Shown here: piece by piece, positions 5,948 to 14,773 of the stretch
Layout of the letters: every line of letters begins with the position of its first letter
Numbering within the stretch: position 1 is the first letter of the stretch
NCBI GenBank assembly: GCA_963803025.1
Contig: CAWDKZ010000009.1
Coordinates: 49,750 to 113,749 of the forward strand
DNA length: 64,000 nt
Direction: 5' to 3'
From: Bog-793 sp963803025
GTDB taxonomy: Bacteria; Actinomycetota; Acidimicrobiia; Acidimicrobiales; Bog-793
Translations under genes and position numbers: made by a program
Notes under the pieces: generated by a model
Seen by the model: the letters and a program-made list of their open reading frames with translations, nothing else
Told to the model about the DNA's origin: nothing
The model's database searches: none

Positions 5948-7357
5948 TCAGGAACCGCGCAAGCGAACGCGAAGCTTCATCGGGGTCGGCCCGAGGTCGA
6001 AGCGCTCGCGCAACGACCGCTCCACGTAGCGGAGGTAACCGCGTTGCAACCGGCGGCTCGCGAAGATCGTCACGGTGGGCGGGTCGACCGCCCCCTGCAC
6101 GGCGTAGAGGATCCGCGACCCGGCTGGCGGCTGCGCCGATTGGATCGCCTTGATCGCCTCGTTGAGAGCCCCCGTCGGCATCCGCCGGTGGTAGGCGTCG
6201 ATGGCGGCGCGCAGCGCAGGAAGCAGGCGGTGCACTCCCCTGCCGCTCAACGCGGAGAGGCGGAGGACTGGTGCGTAGCCGAGGAACCCGAGCCGATCGG
6301 CAACGTCCGTGACGACGGTAAGGCGCTCCTCGTTCGAGAGGAGATCCCATTTGTTGAGTACGACGACGATCGGGTTGCCCGCCGCGTCGATCCGTTCGGC
6401 GAGGCGCTGATCCTGGTGCGTCACCCCGTCGCTCGCGTCGATGATGAGCAACGCCAGGTCGCTCCGGTCGATCGCCGCGAGGGAACGGACGAGGGAGAAG
6501 TACTCGGGACCGTCCTCGATCCGGGACTTGCGACGCAGTCCGGCCGTGTCGATGAAACGGATCCGACCCTCGTCGGTCTCGACAATCGTGTCGATCGCGT
6601 CGCGGGTCGTGCCCGGCACGTCATGGACGACGACGCGTTCCGCGCCGACGAGGCGGTTGAAGAGGGTCGACTTGCCGACGTTCGGACGCCCGACGATCGT
6701 CACGGAGGCGACGACGCCGGCCTCGTCATCGGATCCCGCGACCCGTTCGGCACCGGCTGGACCCGATTCGTCCCCCGATTCGCGGCCGGGAGCGGCAGCG
6801 GGGAACCGCGCCACGACGAGGTCGAGGAGGTCCCCGACGCCCCGTCCGTGCAGGGCGGAGACCGCGATCGGACCCCCGAGGCCGAGGCGCGCGAGCTCCC
6901 AGGCCGCCGGCTCCTGGGCGGCGGAGTCGACCTTGTTCGCCACGATGATGACGGCCCGGTTCTTCTTGCGGAGCAGTTCCGCGACGGCCTCGTCTTCCGA
7001 CGTGATCCCCGTCGTCGCGTCGACGACGAACAGCACGACATCGGCCTGGTCGACCGCCGTCCGCGCCTGGCCGCTCACCAACAGGTCGAGCGGCGCGCCC
7101 CGGGTCACGACCCCTCCGGTGTCGATGACGACGAAGCTCCTGCCGCTCCAGGACGTCTCGAGCTCGAGGCGGTCACGGGTCACCCCGGGGCGCTCCTCGA
7201 CGATGGCGGCGCGCCGCCCGACGATCCGGTTGGCAAGCGTCGACTTCCCAACGTTCGGGCGTCCCGCGACGACGACGACCGGCAACCGGTCGGGACGACC
7301 GGCCCCGCGCGCCGGCTGCGGCCGTGTCTCCGCCGGTTCAACCGCCCCTCGGCTCAT
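5948..7357 (-). CDS. der: Ribosome-assembly GTPase Der (EngA)
   Basis: Der binds the maturing 50S subunit and hydrolyses GTP. The protein is 469 aa, a normal length, with two tandem G domains: first P-loop GRPNVGKST near residue 33, second (VGRPNVGKSTLFNRLVG) near 224. Each is followed by its G3/G4 motifs (DTGG, ANKVDS; DTAGL, LNKWD), and a C-terminal KH-like domain ends in PMKLRVRLRG. It has a ~25-residue Arg/Pro-rich N-terminal extension. Its ATG overlaps the stop of the upstream DUF512 gene (ATGA), so the two are translationally coupled. In many actinobacteria Der is fused to or follows Cmk; here Cmk is separate and fused to PlsC (11678-13030). Confidence 0.97.
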   Translation of the reverse strand: MSRGAVEPAETRPQPARGAGRPDRLPVVVVAGRPNVGKSTLANRIVGRRAAIVEERPGVTRDRLELETSWSGRSFVVIDTGGVVTRGAPLDLLVSGQARTAVDQADVVLFVVDATTGITSEDEAVAELLRKKNRAVIIVANKVDSAAQEPAAWELARLGLGGPIAVSALHGRGVGDLLDLVVARFPAAAPGRESGDESGPAGAERVAGSDDEAGVVASVTIVGRPNVGKSTLFNRLVGAERVVVHDVPGTTRDAIDTIVETDEGRIRFIDTAGLRRKSRIEDGPEYFSLVRSLAAIDRSDLALLIIDASDGVTHQDQRLAERIDAAGNPIVVVLNKWDLLSNEERLTVVTDVADRLGFLGYAPVLRLSALSGRGVHRLLPALRAAIDAYHRRMPTGALNEAIKAIQSAQPPAGSRILYAVQGAVDPPTVTIFASRRLQRGYLRYVERSLRERFDLGPTPMKLRVRLRGS

Positions 7358-8772
7358 CGCGCGGTCCCCGCCGTCTCCACGGGATCCCGCGCGACACGGA
7401 CCCCCACGAGCGCCCGACGCAACGAGGCCCCGTCCTCCGGGACGAACTCGACGGCGCGCGGGAGGTCCCCGGGCACCGCCCCATCGAGGAACCGGCCGTT
7501 CGACAGGCAGACCTCGGGAATGAGGACCCGCCGCTCCGCTGGCACGCGTGCGAGCGCGTCGGCGAGATCGACGGAGGTGAGCAACCCCGTGACGCCGATG
7601 TTCCCGCCAAAGAAGGTGTTGGCGACGGCGACGGTTTCCACGTCGCAGTGGCCCGTCGCGTCGAGCAACGGCCGGAGCACCTGCAGGCCGTAGGCGCCGG
7701 TGAGGATCGTCACCGGCCGCTCGTGCGCGCCGGAGCCGACCCCGCCGGACGCCCCGCCGCCCGGGCCGGCGGCGCGCGGCGCCCGGTAGCCGAGGGCCGG
7801 CGCGCCGTCGACGGAACGGAAGAAGCCCCCGGCCCGCCCGCTCGGACGACCGGCCCCCGCCGCGAACGCCTCGGCAAAGGCGCGCGCCATCCCGATGCCG
7901 TTTTCGTGCTGGGGGAAACCCTCATAAGCCGCGGCTGCGGGAAAGGGCCGCCTGCCGAGCAGGTAGTACTCGTCCGCCGCGAACACGAGCTGGCGACCGA
8001 GCGCCGCAAGACAGCGCTCCTGCCACGCGGCGACGGTATCGAGGACCGCGGCGACCTCGTCGGACGAGTGGGCCCGCATCGTCGCTTCGCGCGAGAACCT
8101 GCTCACGCCGAGCGGCACGACACCGACCGAGGCGAGCGTGGGGTACCGCTCGAGGATGCCTGCCATCGTGCCCTCGAGGACGGCGCCGTCGTTCACGCCC
8201 GGGCACACGACGACCTGGCCGTGAACCTCGATTCCCTCGTCGAGAAGACGAGCCAACCAGCGCAGGCTCGTCGCGCCACGGCGGTTCCGCAGCAGCTGTG
8301 CCCGGACCTCGGGATCGGTCGCGTGGATCGAGACGTAGAGCGGTGAGAGCCGCTCGGTGACGACCCGCTCGAGGTCAAGCTCGGTGAAACGCGTGAGCGT
8401 CGTGAAGTTCCCGTAGAGGAACGACAGCCGGTAGTCGTCGTCTTTCACGTAGAGGCTGCGCCGCATTCCCTTCGGGAGCTGATAGATGAAGCAGAAGGCG
8501 CAGTGGTTGTCACACGTCGTCACCCGGTCGAAGATCGCCGAGGAGACGGCGATGCCGAGCGGCTCGCCGGCGTGCTTCTCGACCACGACCTCGATCGTCG
8601 TGCCGCGCCGACCGAGCTCGAGCGCGACGACGGCTTCGTCGGCGAGCAGCTGGTAGTCGATCACGTCGCGGAGTACCGACCCGTTCAGCGCCAGGATCTC
8701 GTCGCCGACCTCAACCCCGGCCAGTTCCGCCGGCGACGCGGGCGCGACGCTCTCGACCTGCGGAAACGCCAT
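7354..8772 (-). CDS. DUF512 protein with PDZ domain and radical-SAM-type cysteines
   Basis: This 472-aa protein belongs to the DUF512 family of putative Fe-S oxidoreductases; no member has an established reaction to my knowledge. An N-terminal PDZ-like domain (ASPAELAGVEVGDEILALNG, residues ~10-60) is followed by CDNHCAFCFIYQLP, a Cx3Cx2C iron-sulfur motif like that of radical SAM enzymes. A TIM-barrel-like core follows (YVSIHATDPEVR, GQVVVCPGVNDG), then the DUF512 domain (VVPLGVSRFSRE, ADEYYLLG). A Gly/Ala-rich linker (~residues 325-365) precedes a Rossmann-like tail (FFGGNIGVTGLLT). I chose ATG 8772; the frame is open further upstream but there it overlaps ispH on the other strand. It overlaps der by 4 bp and diverges from ispH across 39 bp. 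Confidence 0.88.
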   Translation of the reverse strand: MAFPQVESVAPASPAELAGVEVGDEILALNGSVLRDVIDYQLLADEAVVALELGRRGTTIEVVVEKHAGEPLGIAVSSAIFDRVTTCDNHCAFCFIYQLPKGMRRSLYVKDDDYRLSFLYGNFTTLTRFTELDLERVVTERLSPLYVSIHATDPEVRAQLLRNRRGATSLRWLARLLDEGIEVHGQVVVCPGVNDGAVLEGTMAGILERYPTLASVGVVPLGVSRFSREATMRAHSSDEVAAVLDTVAAWQERCLAALGRQLVFAADEYYLLGRRPFPAAAAYEGFPQHENGIGMARAFAEAFAAGAGRPSGRAGGFFRSVDGAPALGYRAPRAAGPGGGASGGVGSGAHERPVTILTGAYGLQVLRPLLDATGHCDVETVAVANTFFGGNIGVTGLLTSVDLADALARVPAERRVLIPEVCLSNGRFLDGAVPGDLPRAVEFVPEDGASLRRALVGVRVARDPVETAGTAR

Positions 8773-8811
8773 CCGCCTAGCGTAGCTGGCGGCCTCGCTA
8801 GCCTGAGCGCC

Positions 8812-9915
8812 GTGGAAGTCGACCGCGTGCTGCTCGCCGAGCCGCGCGGTTTCTGCGCTGGGGTCGAGATGGCGATCAAGGCCCTGGCGTGGATGGTGCG
8901 GGTCTTCGAGCCGCCCGTCTACTGCTACCACGAGATCGTCCACAACCGCCTCGTCGTCGAGGAGTTCTCGCGCCAGGGCGTCGTCTTCGTCGACGACGTC
9001 GACGAAGTCCCCCCCGGGGCGCCGCTCATGCTCTCCGCCCACGGCTCAGCGCCTGAGGTGGAGCGGTCCGCGTCGGCCCACAACCGCCCCGTCGTGAACG
9101 CCGTCTGCCCCTTGGTCACCAAGGTCCACCATGAGCTGAAGGTCCGCGCCTCGAAGGGCTACACCGTCGTCTACGTCGGTCATGCCGGCCACGAGGAGGC
9201 GATCGGCACGATGGCCGTCGCGCCGAGCGCCGTGCGACTCGTCGAGAGCGAGGAGGACGTCGACGCCCTCGGGAGCCTCGGCTCCCCCGTGGCGTTGCTC
9301 GCGCAGACGACCTTGCCACACGACGAGTGGTCCGGCATCGCCGCCAGGACGAAGGAGCGCTTCCCGCAGCTGTGGATGCCGGGACGCTCCGACCTCTGCT
9401 ACGCGACGACGAACCGCCAGGCGGCGTTGCGCGCGATCGCCGGACGGTGCGACTCCGTCGTCGTCATCGGTTCGGCGAACTCCTCGAACACCGTCTCGCT
9501 CGCCCACGTCGCAGCGACGACGGGATGTCCGCGGGTGCTGCGCGTGAACTCGGCCGAAGAGCTGCCGGATGACCTCGCGGGCGTCGTCGGCGTCACCGCC
9601 GGCGCCTCGGCTCCCGAGCGGCTCGTCGACGAGGTCGTCCGCCGCCTCGCCCCCCGCCAGGGCGTCGAGGTGGTCGCCGCCGTCGCCGAGGAGGAGTACT
9701 TCCCTCCCCCGCCTGAACTGCGCGACCTGCTCCGCGCGGTGTGGTCCGCCGCCGCGGTCGCGCTCGGCCTCCTGCCGACGGGTCAACCGCCCGCGGCCGA
9801 GGACCACGAGGTGCCGGCCGCCGTCATGCTCGCCGGACGCGTCCTGGGACCGGTCGTCAGCGAAATCACGTCACCGCATCCGCCACCGCCTCGTCGTGAG
9901 GCCGCGCGCCGATGA
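8812..9915 (+). CDS. ispH: 4-hydroxy-3-methylbut-2-enyl diphosphate reductase
   Basis: IspH (LytB) is the last enzyme of the MEP isoprenoid pathway; its [4Fe-4S] cluster reduces HMBPP to IPP and DMAPP. The three cluster cysteines are in PRGFCAGVEMAI, VNAVCPLVTKVH and RSDLCYATTNRQ. HMBPP-binding motifs SAHGS, GHAGHEEAIG and SANSSNT are present. The GTG start at 8812 places the family's LLAEPRGFCAGV about 7 residues in. The 367-aa length is slightly long because of a Pro/Arg C-terminal tail. Its stop overlaps the next gene's start (ATGA), suggesting coupled expression with the GT2 glycosyltransferase, whose lipid acceptor would derive from isoprenoids. Confidence 0.96.
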   Translation: MEVDRVLLAEPRGFCAGVEMAIKALAWMVRVFEPPVYCYHEIVHNRLVVEEFSRQGVVFVDDVDEVPPGAPLMLSAHGSAPEVERSASAHNRPVVNAVCPLVTKVHHELKVRASKGYTVVYVGHAGHEEAIGTMAVAPSAVRLVESEEDVDALGSLGSPVALLAQTTLPHDEWSGIAARTKERFPQLWMPGRSDLCYATTNRQAALRAIAGRCDSVVVIGSANSSNTVSLAHVAATTGCPRVLRVNSAEELPDDLAGVVGVTAGASAPERLVDEVVRRLAPRQGVEVVAAVAEEEYFPPPPELRDLLRAVWSAAAVALGLLPTGQPPAAEDHEVPAAVMLAGRVLGPVVSEITSPHPPPPRREAARR

Positions 9916-10715
9916 ACCCCCGCCAGGTCCGCCGGCGTCAGGCGGTCGACGAGCTCGTCGACTCCGTCGCACTCGACGAGTTCCACGCCGCCCATGGCGA
10001 CCCCGAGTTCGCCCGGGTCGTCGTCGTCGCCGCCGCCTACCACGAGCGGGAGAACATCGGCCGCGTCCTCGACGCGCTGCCGGCCGAGCTCTGCGGTGAG
10101 CCGATCTCGTTCCTCGTCGTCATCGACGGCGAGGAGGACGGCACCGCCGAGTTCGTGCGCAAGTCCGGCCACTACGCCGTCATCGCGCCGGTGAACCGCG
10201 GCCAGGGCGCCGCCCTGCGGCTCGGCTACCGGGTCGCAGCCGAGCACGGCGCGCACTACATCGTCACCGCCGACGCCGACGGCCAGTCGGACCCCGCCGA
10301 CCTCGCCGTCGTGCTGCGCCCGGTCCTCGCCAACGAGGCTGATCTCGTCACGGGATCGCGCCGGCTCGGTCGCACCGAGTCGGCCGACATCGTGCGCAAC
10401 TTCGGGATCGTCTTCTTCGCCGTCGTCATCACCGCGCTCACCGGCACCAAGGTGACCGACGTCGCCAACCCGATCCGCGCGATGCGGGCGGACCTTCCCC
10501 TGCGGCTGACCCTCGCCGAACCGCAGTACCAGTCGTCCGAGCTCCTGATCGGGGCGGTGATGGGCGGGGCGCGCTACGCCGAACGCCCGGTCACGATGCT
10601 CGCCCGCGTCTCGGGGCACTCGAAGAAGGGCGGCAACCTCGTCTACGGCTACCGCTTCACCCGCGTCGTCCTCCGCACCTGGTGGCGGGAACGCCGGGCG
10701 CGGCGTTCCCGCTAG
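9912..10715 (+). CDS. GT2 family glycosyltransferase (polyprenyl-phosphate sugar synthase-like)
   Basis: This 267-aa GT-A enzyme would transfer a sugar from a nucleotide donor, possibly to polyprenyl phosphate. The nucleotide-binding start is VVVAAAYHERENIGRVLDAL; DGEEDGT and VNRGQGAALRLGYR follow, with the metal-binding DxD as TADADGQSDP. The later NPIRAMR and SGHSKKGG resemble dolichol-phosphate mannose synthases. A hydrophobic stretch (FGIVFFAVVITALTG) may touch the membrane. ATG overlaps the ispH stop by 4 bp. The stop overlaps the convergent epimerase stop by 4 bp. The sugar and acceptor cannot be told from sequence. Confidence 0.85.
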   Translation: MNPRQVRRRQAVDELVDSVALDEFHAAHGDPEFARVVVVAAAYHERENIGRVLDALPAELCGEPISFLVVIDGEEDGTAEFVRKSGHYAVIAPVNRGQGAALRLGYRVAAEHGAHYIVTADADGQSDPADLAVVLRPVLANEADLVTGSRRLGRTESADIVRNFGIVFFAVVITALTGTKVTDVANPIRAMRADLPLRLTLAEPQYQSSELLIGAVMGGARYAERPVTMLARVSGHSKKGGNLVYGYRFTRVVLRTWWRERRARRSR

Positions 10716-11620
10716 TCCGCTCGACCCGCGCCGTTGGCGCGGAAGTCCTCCCAGGTCGCGGCCAGGCCGGCCCGCAGGTCGTAGGCCGGCGCGTAGCCGA
10801 GGGAGCGGGCGCGGCTCGTGTCGACGACGACCGCCGGCATCTCGCCGGGCTTGGCGGCGACGTGCTCGGCGCCGATCTCGACCCCGGTGACCGCGCAGGC
10901 CGTCTGCCAGAGCTCGTTCATCGAGACGGACCGGCCGGCGCCGATCGTCAGCGTCTCGGCGCGGCCGAGCGCCAGGCCGATCTCGACCGCCGCGACGGTG
11001 TCGGTCACGTAGACGTAGTCGCGCCGCTGCTCGCCGTCGCCGTAGATCTGGATCGTGCCGCCGTTGACGGCGCAGCGCATCAGGCGCGCGACGACGCTGT
11101 CCTTCGACTGCATGCCGGCGCCGTAGACGTTGGTGAACCGCAGCACGACGGTGGTGAACCCGTAGCTCGCGGCATAGGCCGAGAAGAGCATCTCGGCGGC
11201 CGCCTTCGTCGCGCCGTACGGGGTGAGCGGGCGCGGCAGCACGTTCTCGTCGATCTTGCCGGCCCCGACGTCGCCCGCGACGGCGTTCGTCGAGGCGAAG
11301 ACGAAGCGGCCGACGCCGAGGGCGCGGCAGCGCTCGAGGAGGAGCTCGGTGGCGTCGACGTTCGTCTGGAACACGGCGTGCGGCTCCTGCGCGGAGCGCA
11401 GCACGGACGTGATCGCCGCGAGGTGGACGACCGCGTCCGTGCCCGGGGCGAGCGCCCGCGCGACGACGCCGGGATCACGCAGATCGCCGACGACGCAGGC
11501 GACGGACGGGCTCGGGAAGGCATGCAGGTCGGCGACGACGACGTCATCGCCGCGAACCAACAGGCGCGCCACGACGTGGCGGCCGATGAACCCGGAACCT
11601 CCGGTCACGACGACGTGCAC
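10712..11620 (-). CDS. NAD-dependent sugar epimerase/dehydratase (extended SDR)
   Basis: This 302-aa extended short-chain dehydrogenase resembles UDP-glucose 4-epimerases. It opens with the Rossmann motif VVTGGSGFIGRHVVARLL (GxxGxxG). The acidic residue binding NAD ribose is in VVVADLHAFP. The catalytic region has FVFASTNAVAG (Ser/Thr) and the YxxxK motif PYGATKAAAEM. RFTNVYGAG and RRDYVYVTDTVAAVE are typical of NDP-sugar 4-epimerases. Its neighbour, a convergent GT2 enzyme, suggests surface glycan synthesis. Substrate is not determinable. Confidence 0.88.
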   Translation of the reverse strand: MHVVVTGGSGFIGRHVVARLLVRGDDVVVADLHAFPSPSVACVVGDLRDPGVVARALAPGTDAVVHLAAITSVLRSAQEPHAVFQTNVDATELLLERCRALGVGRFVFASTNAVAGDVGAGKIDENVLPRPLTPYGATKAAAEMLFSAYAASYGFTTVVLRFTNVYGAGMQSKDSVVARLMRCAVNGGTIQIYGDGEQRRDYVYVTDTVAAVEIGLALGRAETLTIGAGRSVSMNELWQTACAVTGVEIGAEHVAAKPGEMPAVVVDTSRARSLGYAPAYDLRAGLAATWEDFRANGAGRAD

Positions 11621-11677
11621 AGCCTCTCCTTTCCGCCAGCCGCCCCGGGGCGAGCCCCCGCGGGTCGGGGCGAGACC

Positions 11678-13030
11678 CTAGCGCCGGACGACGATCGACG
11701 CGGCTTCGTCGCTCAGCGCCTGGATGGCCCCGCGCAACTCCTCGGTGAGGGCGTGGACCGCGGAGCGCGGCACCCTCGTGCGGCCGTCGGTCGCGTGGTG
11801 CTCGACGCCGGTCATGATCGGCTCGCCGACGACGCAGGCGACACGGCTCGGCCTCGGCAGTCGTTTGCCCCGCGGCAGCGTCCGGTCCGTTCCCGCCAGG
11901 CCGATCGGGACGAGCGGCACGCCGGCGCGCAGCGCGAGGTACGCCGCCCCCTCCCTGGTCGGGCCGATCGTCGGTCCCGCGTTGCGCGTCCCCTCGGGGA
12001 AGATGACGAGCGGTTCGCCGGCGACGAGCACCTCGAGAGCACGGTTGAACGCCTCGCGATCGGTCGCCTGCCGGTTCACCGGGAAGGCGCCGAGCGTCTC
12101 GATCAGCCAGTTGAACGGGCGGTAGACGAAGATCCCCGACTTGGCGATGAATCGCAGCCTCCGCCGCGTGATGCGGGCGACGATGAGAAAATCGATGTCC
12201 GAGCGGTGCAGTGGCGCGAGGAGGTACGGGCCGGACCGCGGCAGGTGTTCGGCGCCGACGATCGGCCCGTGCATGAACAGGCGCCCGGCCCCGACGGCGA
12301 TGGCACGGCAGACGGCGTAGAACCAGCGCACCCGCCACGAGATCGGCCGGACCGGTCTCGATCCGGCGCCGCCCGCCGGTTCCGGGTCGGGACCGACGAG
12401 CGCGGCGATCTCGGCGACGATCGATGCGATCGAACGCCCCGTCGAGTCGATGACGACCGCGTCGGCGGCCGGCACGAGCGGAGACACCTCCCGCGTCGAA
12501 TCCAGCTCATCACGCGTCGCGATCGCCGCGGCGACCGCGGCGAGGTCGACCGAGCCCGTGTCCGTCGCCTGGTCGAGCGCGCGTCGCCGGGCCCTCTCAC
12601 CCGGCGCCGCCGTGAGGAAGACCTTGACGGGCGCGTCCGGCAGGACGACGGTGCCGATGTCGCGCCCCTCGACGACACCGGAGCGGCGCGCGGCGACCCA
12701 GGCACGCTGGCGCGCGACGAGCGCTCGGCGCACGGCCGCGTGGGCGGAGACCGCGCTCACCGCGGCGTCGACCCCGGGCGCGCGGATCGCCTCGGTGACG
12801 TCCTCGCCGTCGACCGTGACGCGTCCGGCGACCTCGAGGTCGAGCTCGCAGGCGAGTTCGCCGAGCCGGGCGCCGTCGGAGGTGGGGATCCCCCGCCGCA
12901 AGGCGAGAAGCGTCACCGCCCGGTACATCGCCCCGGTGTCGAGGCGCGCCACCCCCAGCCGGGTGGCGAGCTCGGCCGCGACGGAGGACTTGCCGGCGCC
13001 GCCCGGCCCGTCGATCGCGATCACCGGCAC
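11678..13030 (-). CDS. Cytidylate kinase fused to lysophosphatidic-acid acyltransferase (Cmk-PlsC)
   Basis: This 450-aa protein has two enzymes in one chain. Residues ~1-215 are cytidylate kinase: P-loop IDGPGGAGKSSVA, LDTGAMYRAVTLLA, VEGRDIGTVVLPDA and the lid region FLTAAPGERARRR. After a short Pro/Gly linker, residues ~235-450 are a PlsC-type 1-acylglycerol-3-phosphate acyltransferase with the HX4D motif (LHRSDID), FPVNR and FPEGTRN. I prefer GTG 13030, which has GAGGAG 6 bp upstream and overlaps aroA by 10 bp; GTG 13066 would add 12 residues. It follows rluB-aroH-aroA, the usual place of cmk in actinobacteria, where cmk is often fused to der instead. It would link nucleotide (CDP) and phospholipid synthesis. 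Confidence 0.92.
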   Translation of the reverse strand: MPVIAIDGPGGAGKSSVAAELATRLGVARLDTGAMYRAVTLLALRRGIPTSDGARLGELACELDLEVAGRVTVDGEDVTEAIRAPGVDAAVSAVSAHAAVRRALVARQRAWVAARRSGVVEGRDIGTVVLPDAPVKVFLTAAPGERARRRALDQATDTGSVDLAAVAAAIATRDELDSTREVSPLVPAADAVVIDSTGRSIASIVAEIAALVGPDPEPAGGAGSRPVRPISWRVRWFYAVCRAIAVGAGRLFMHGPIVGAEHLPRSGPYLLAPLHRSDIDFLIVARITRRRLRFIAKSGIFVYRPFNWLIETLGAFPVNRQATDREAFNRALEVLVAGEPLVIFPEGTRNAGPTIGPTREGAAYLALRAGVPLVPIGLAGTDRTLPRGKRLPRPSRVACVVGEPIMTGVEHHATDGRTRVPRSAVHALTEELRGAIQALSDEAASIVVRR

Positions 13031-14307
13031 CCGAGGCTCCTCAGGTCGTCGATGAAGCCGGGCCACGTCACCGCGGAAGCGGCGAAGTCCTCGATCTGCA
13101 CCGCACCCGACGGGCCGAGCCCGGCCACGGCGAGCGCCATCGCCACCCGGTGGTCGCCGTGCGAGCTCACCGTGCCGTGCGGCGCGAAACCGCCGCCCCT
13201 GATCACGAGACCGTCGGGGAGCTCCCGCACCCTGGCGCCGAGCACGGCGAGCTCGGCGGCCATCGTCGCGATACGGTCGCTCTCTTTCACCCGCAGCTCG
13301 GCGGCGTCGGTGATCGTCGTCACCCCGTCGGCGAAGGCGGCGGCGACGGCGAGGACGGGGAGCTCGTCGATGAGCGAGGGGATCTCGCCACCGCTGATCG
13401 CCGTGGCGACGAGGGGCGCGTGCCGCACGAGGAGATCCCCGGTCGTCGCGTCGCGCGGGACGATCTCGATCGACGCCCCCATCCGGCGCAGCACGTCGAC
13501 GAAGCCGAGGCGCCCCGGACCGCAGTAGACGTGCTCGATCCGGATCTCGCTGCCCGCGACGAGGCTCGCCGCGACGGCGAGGAAGGCCGCCTGCGAGGGG
13601 TCGCCGGGGACGTCGATCTCGAACGGCACGAGGGCGCTGCGCCTGACGGTGACCGCGTAGCCCGCCGCCCCTTCGTCGACGTCCATCGCCGCGCCACAGC
13701 GCGCGAACAGCTCCTCGGTGTGGCGGCGGGTCGCCACCGGCTCGCGCACGACCGTCTCCCCGTCGGCGTCGAGACCGGCGAGAAGGATCGCCCCTTTCAC
13801 CTGGGAAGAGGACACCGCCGGCGTGTAGTCGATGCCGGTGAGCCTGCCTCCCCGCACGTCGAGCGGCGCGAGCTTCCCGCCGTCGGCACCCTCGACGGAG
13901 GCCCCCATCGCCCGCAACGGCGCGACGACGCGGTCCATCGGGCGCCGGCGCACCGAGGCGTCCCCGTCGAGCACGCAGCGGAACGGCAGCGTCGCGCAGA
14001 CCCCGGCGAGCAGGCGGACCGCGCTCGCGGAGTTGCCGAGGTCGATGGGACGGTCCGGGGCGCGCAGCCGCTCCCGCCCGCCGACGACCGTCTCGCGGTC
14101 GAAATAGGCACCGAGCGCCCCCAACGCGGCGCGCGTGCGCGCGACGTCGTCACCACGGGGCAGGCCGCGCAGCCGCGACGTCCCGGAGGCGAGGGCGGCA
14201 CAGATGAGGGCGCGGTGGGCGATCGACTTGTCACCCGGCACCCGGATCACGCCGCGCAGGGGCCCGGCTTCCGAGAACGTCGCCGTCGGCGGCGCCGGGC
14301 CGCTCAT
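13021..14307 (-). CDS. aroA: 3-phosphoshikimate 1-carboxyvinyltransferase (EPSP synthase)
   Basis: AroA joins shikimate-3-phosphate and PEP in the sixth step of the chorismate pathway. The 428-aa protein has the family's two-fold inside-out barrel. PGDKSIAHRALICAAL holds the conserved Lys and Arg, with LRGLPRGDDVARTRAAL, LGNSASAVRLLAGV and RRPMDRVV following. SSSQVKGAILLAGL, ELPVLAVAAAFADG, ELRVKESDRIATMA and SHGDHRVAMALAVAGL are the C-half signatures. Its end overlaps the Cmk-PlsC start. An 82-bp gap separates it from aroH upstream. All catalytic residues I can place are present. Confidence 0.97.
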   Translation of the reverse strand: MSGPAPPTATFSEAGPLRGVIRVPGDKSIAHRALICAALASGTSRLRGLPRGDDVARTRAALGALGAYFDRETVVGGRERLRAPDRPIDLGNSASAVRLLAGVCATLPFRCVLDGDASVRRRPMDRVVAPLRAMGASVEGADGGKLAPLDVRGGRLTGIDYTPAVSSSQVKGAILLAGLDADGETVVREPVATRRHTEELFARCGAAMDVDEGAAGYAVTVRRSALVPFEIDVPGDPSQAAFLAVAASLVAGSEIRIEHVYCGPGRLGFVDVLRRMGASIEIVPRDATTGDLLVRHAPLVATAISGGEIPSLIDELPVLAVAAAFADGVTTITDAAELRVKESDRIATMAAELAVLGARVRELPDGLVIRGGGFAPHGTVSSHGDHRVAMALAVAGLGPSGAVQIEDFAASAVTWPGFIDDLRSLGCR

Positions 14308-14389
14308 CGGGACCGGCCCGCCACCCGCCCGTCGCGGCGCGCGCCGCGGCCGCGACCGCCGGCCGTCGCCCCCGGCATCGCGGCCGTCC

Positions 14390-14761
14390 TCAGCCGAGGA
14401 GATCGGGGCGGAGCGACGCCGCGCCCTCGAGGTAGACGTGCTGGATCGCCGCCCGGTCGCGCTCGGTGTAGCAGTGGACGAGGACCCGGATGCAACGGGG
14501 CACCGTCCCGGCGACGGCCATCTCCTGGCAGCCGAGCAACGGCAAGTCGGCGAAGCCCGGGACGGCCCGCGCCGCGGCCGCCGGGAAGGCCGACGTCACG
14601 TCCCCGGTCGCGGTGAAGATCGCGCTCACGAGGTCGTCCGGCAGCAGCGAATTGCGCGCGAGGATCGCCTCGACGAGCGCGGCGACGCGTTCGCGCACCT
14701 GGCTCTCGGTGTCCTCGTCGAGCGTCGTCGCGCCTCGCACCGCCCGCAGAACGACCGCCAT
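14390..14761 (-). CDS. aroH: Chorismate mutase, AroH class
   Basis: Chorismate mutase turns chorismate into prephenate, the branch to Phe and Tyr. At 123 aa this matches the trimeric Bacillus subtilis AroH fold, not the helical AroQ type. Visible are the start VRAVRGATTLDEDTE (with the conserved Arg), FTATGDVTSAFPA, PLLGCQEMAVAG (Gln/Glu/Met stretch), and CIRVLVHCY (conserved Arg). It lies between rluB and aroA. Its product is the substrate of the TyrA/PDT fusion encoded at 34417-36732, which lacks a mutase domain of its own. Confidence 0.95.
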   Translation of the reverse strand: MAVVLRAVRGATTLDEDTESQVRERVAALVEAILARNSLLPDDLVSAIFTATGDVTSAFPAAAARAVPGFADLPLLGCQEMAVAGTVPRCIRVLVHCYTERDRAAIQHVYLEGAASLRPDLLG

Positions 14762-14773
14762 CGCCCTCGCAGC

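Noticed and set aside
5531..7693. 720-codon plus-strand frame opposite der
   Set aside because: The minus strand carries complete Der motifs; the antisense translation is low-complexity.
8773..9042. N-terminal extension of the DUF512 protein by ~90 residues
   Set aside because: It would run antisense through ispH and lacks similarity; homology starts at ATG 8772.
10682..13528. 948-codon open frame on the plus strand opposite the epimerase and cmk-plsC genes
   Set aside because: It is the GC-rich shadow of well-supported minus-strand genes; its translation is Arg/Asp-rich with no domain.
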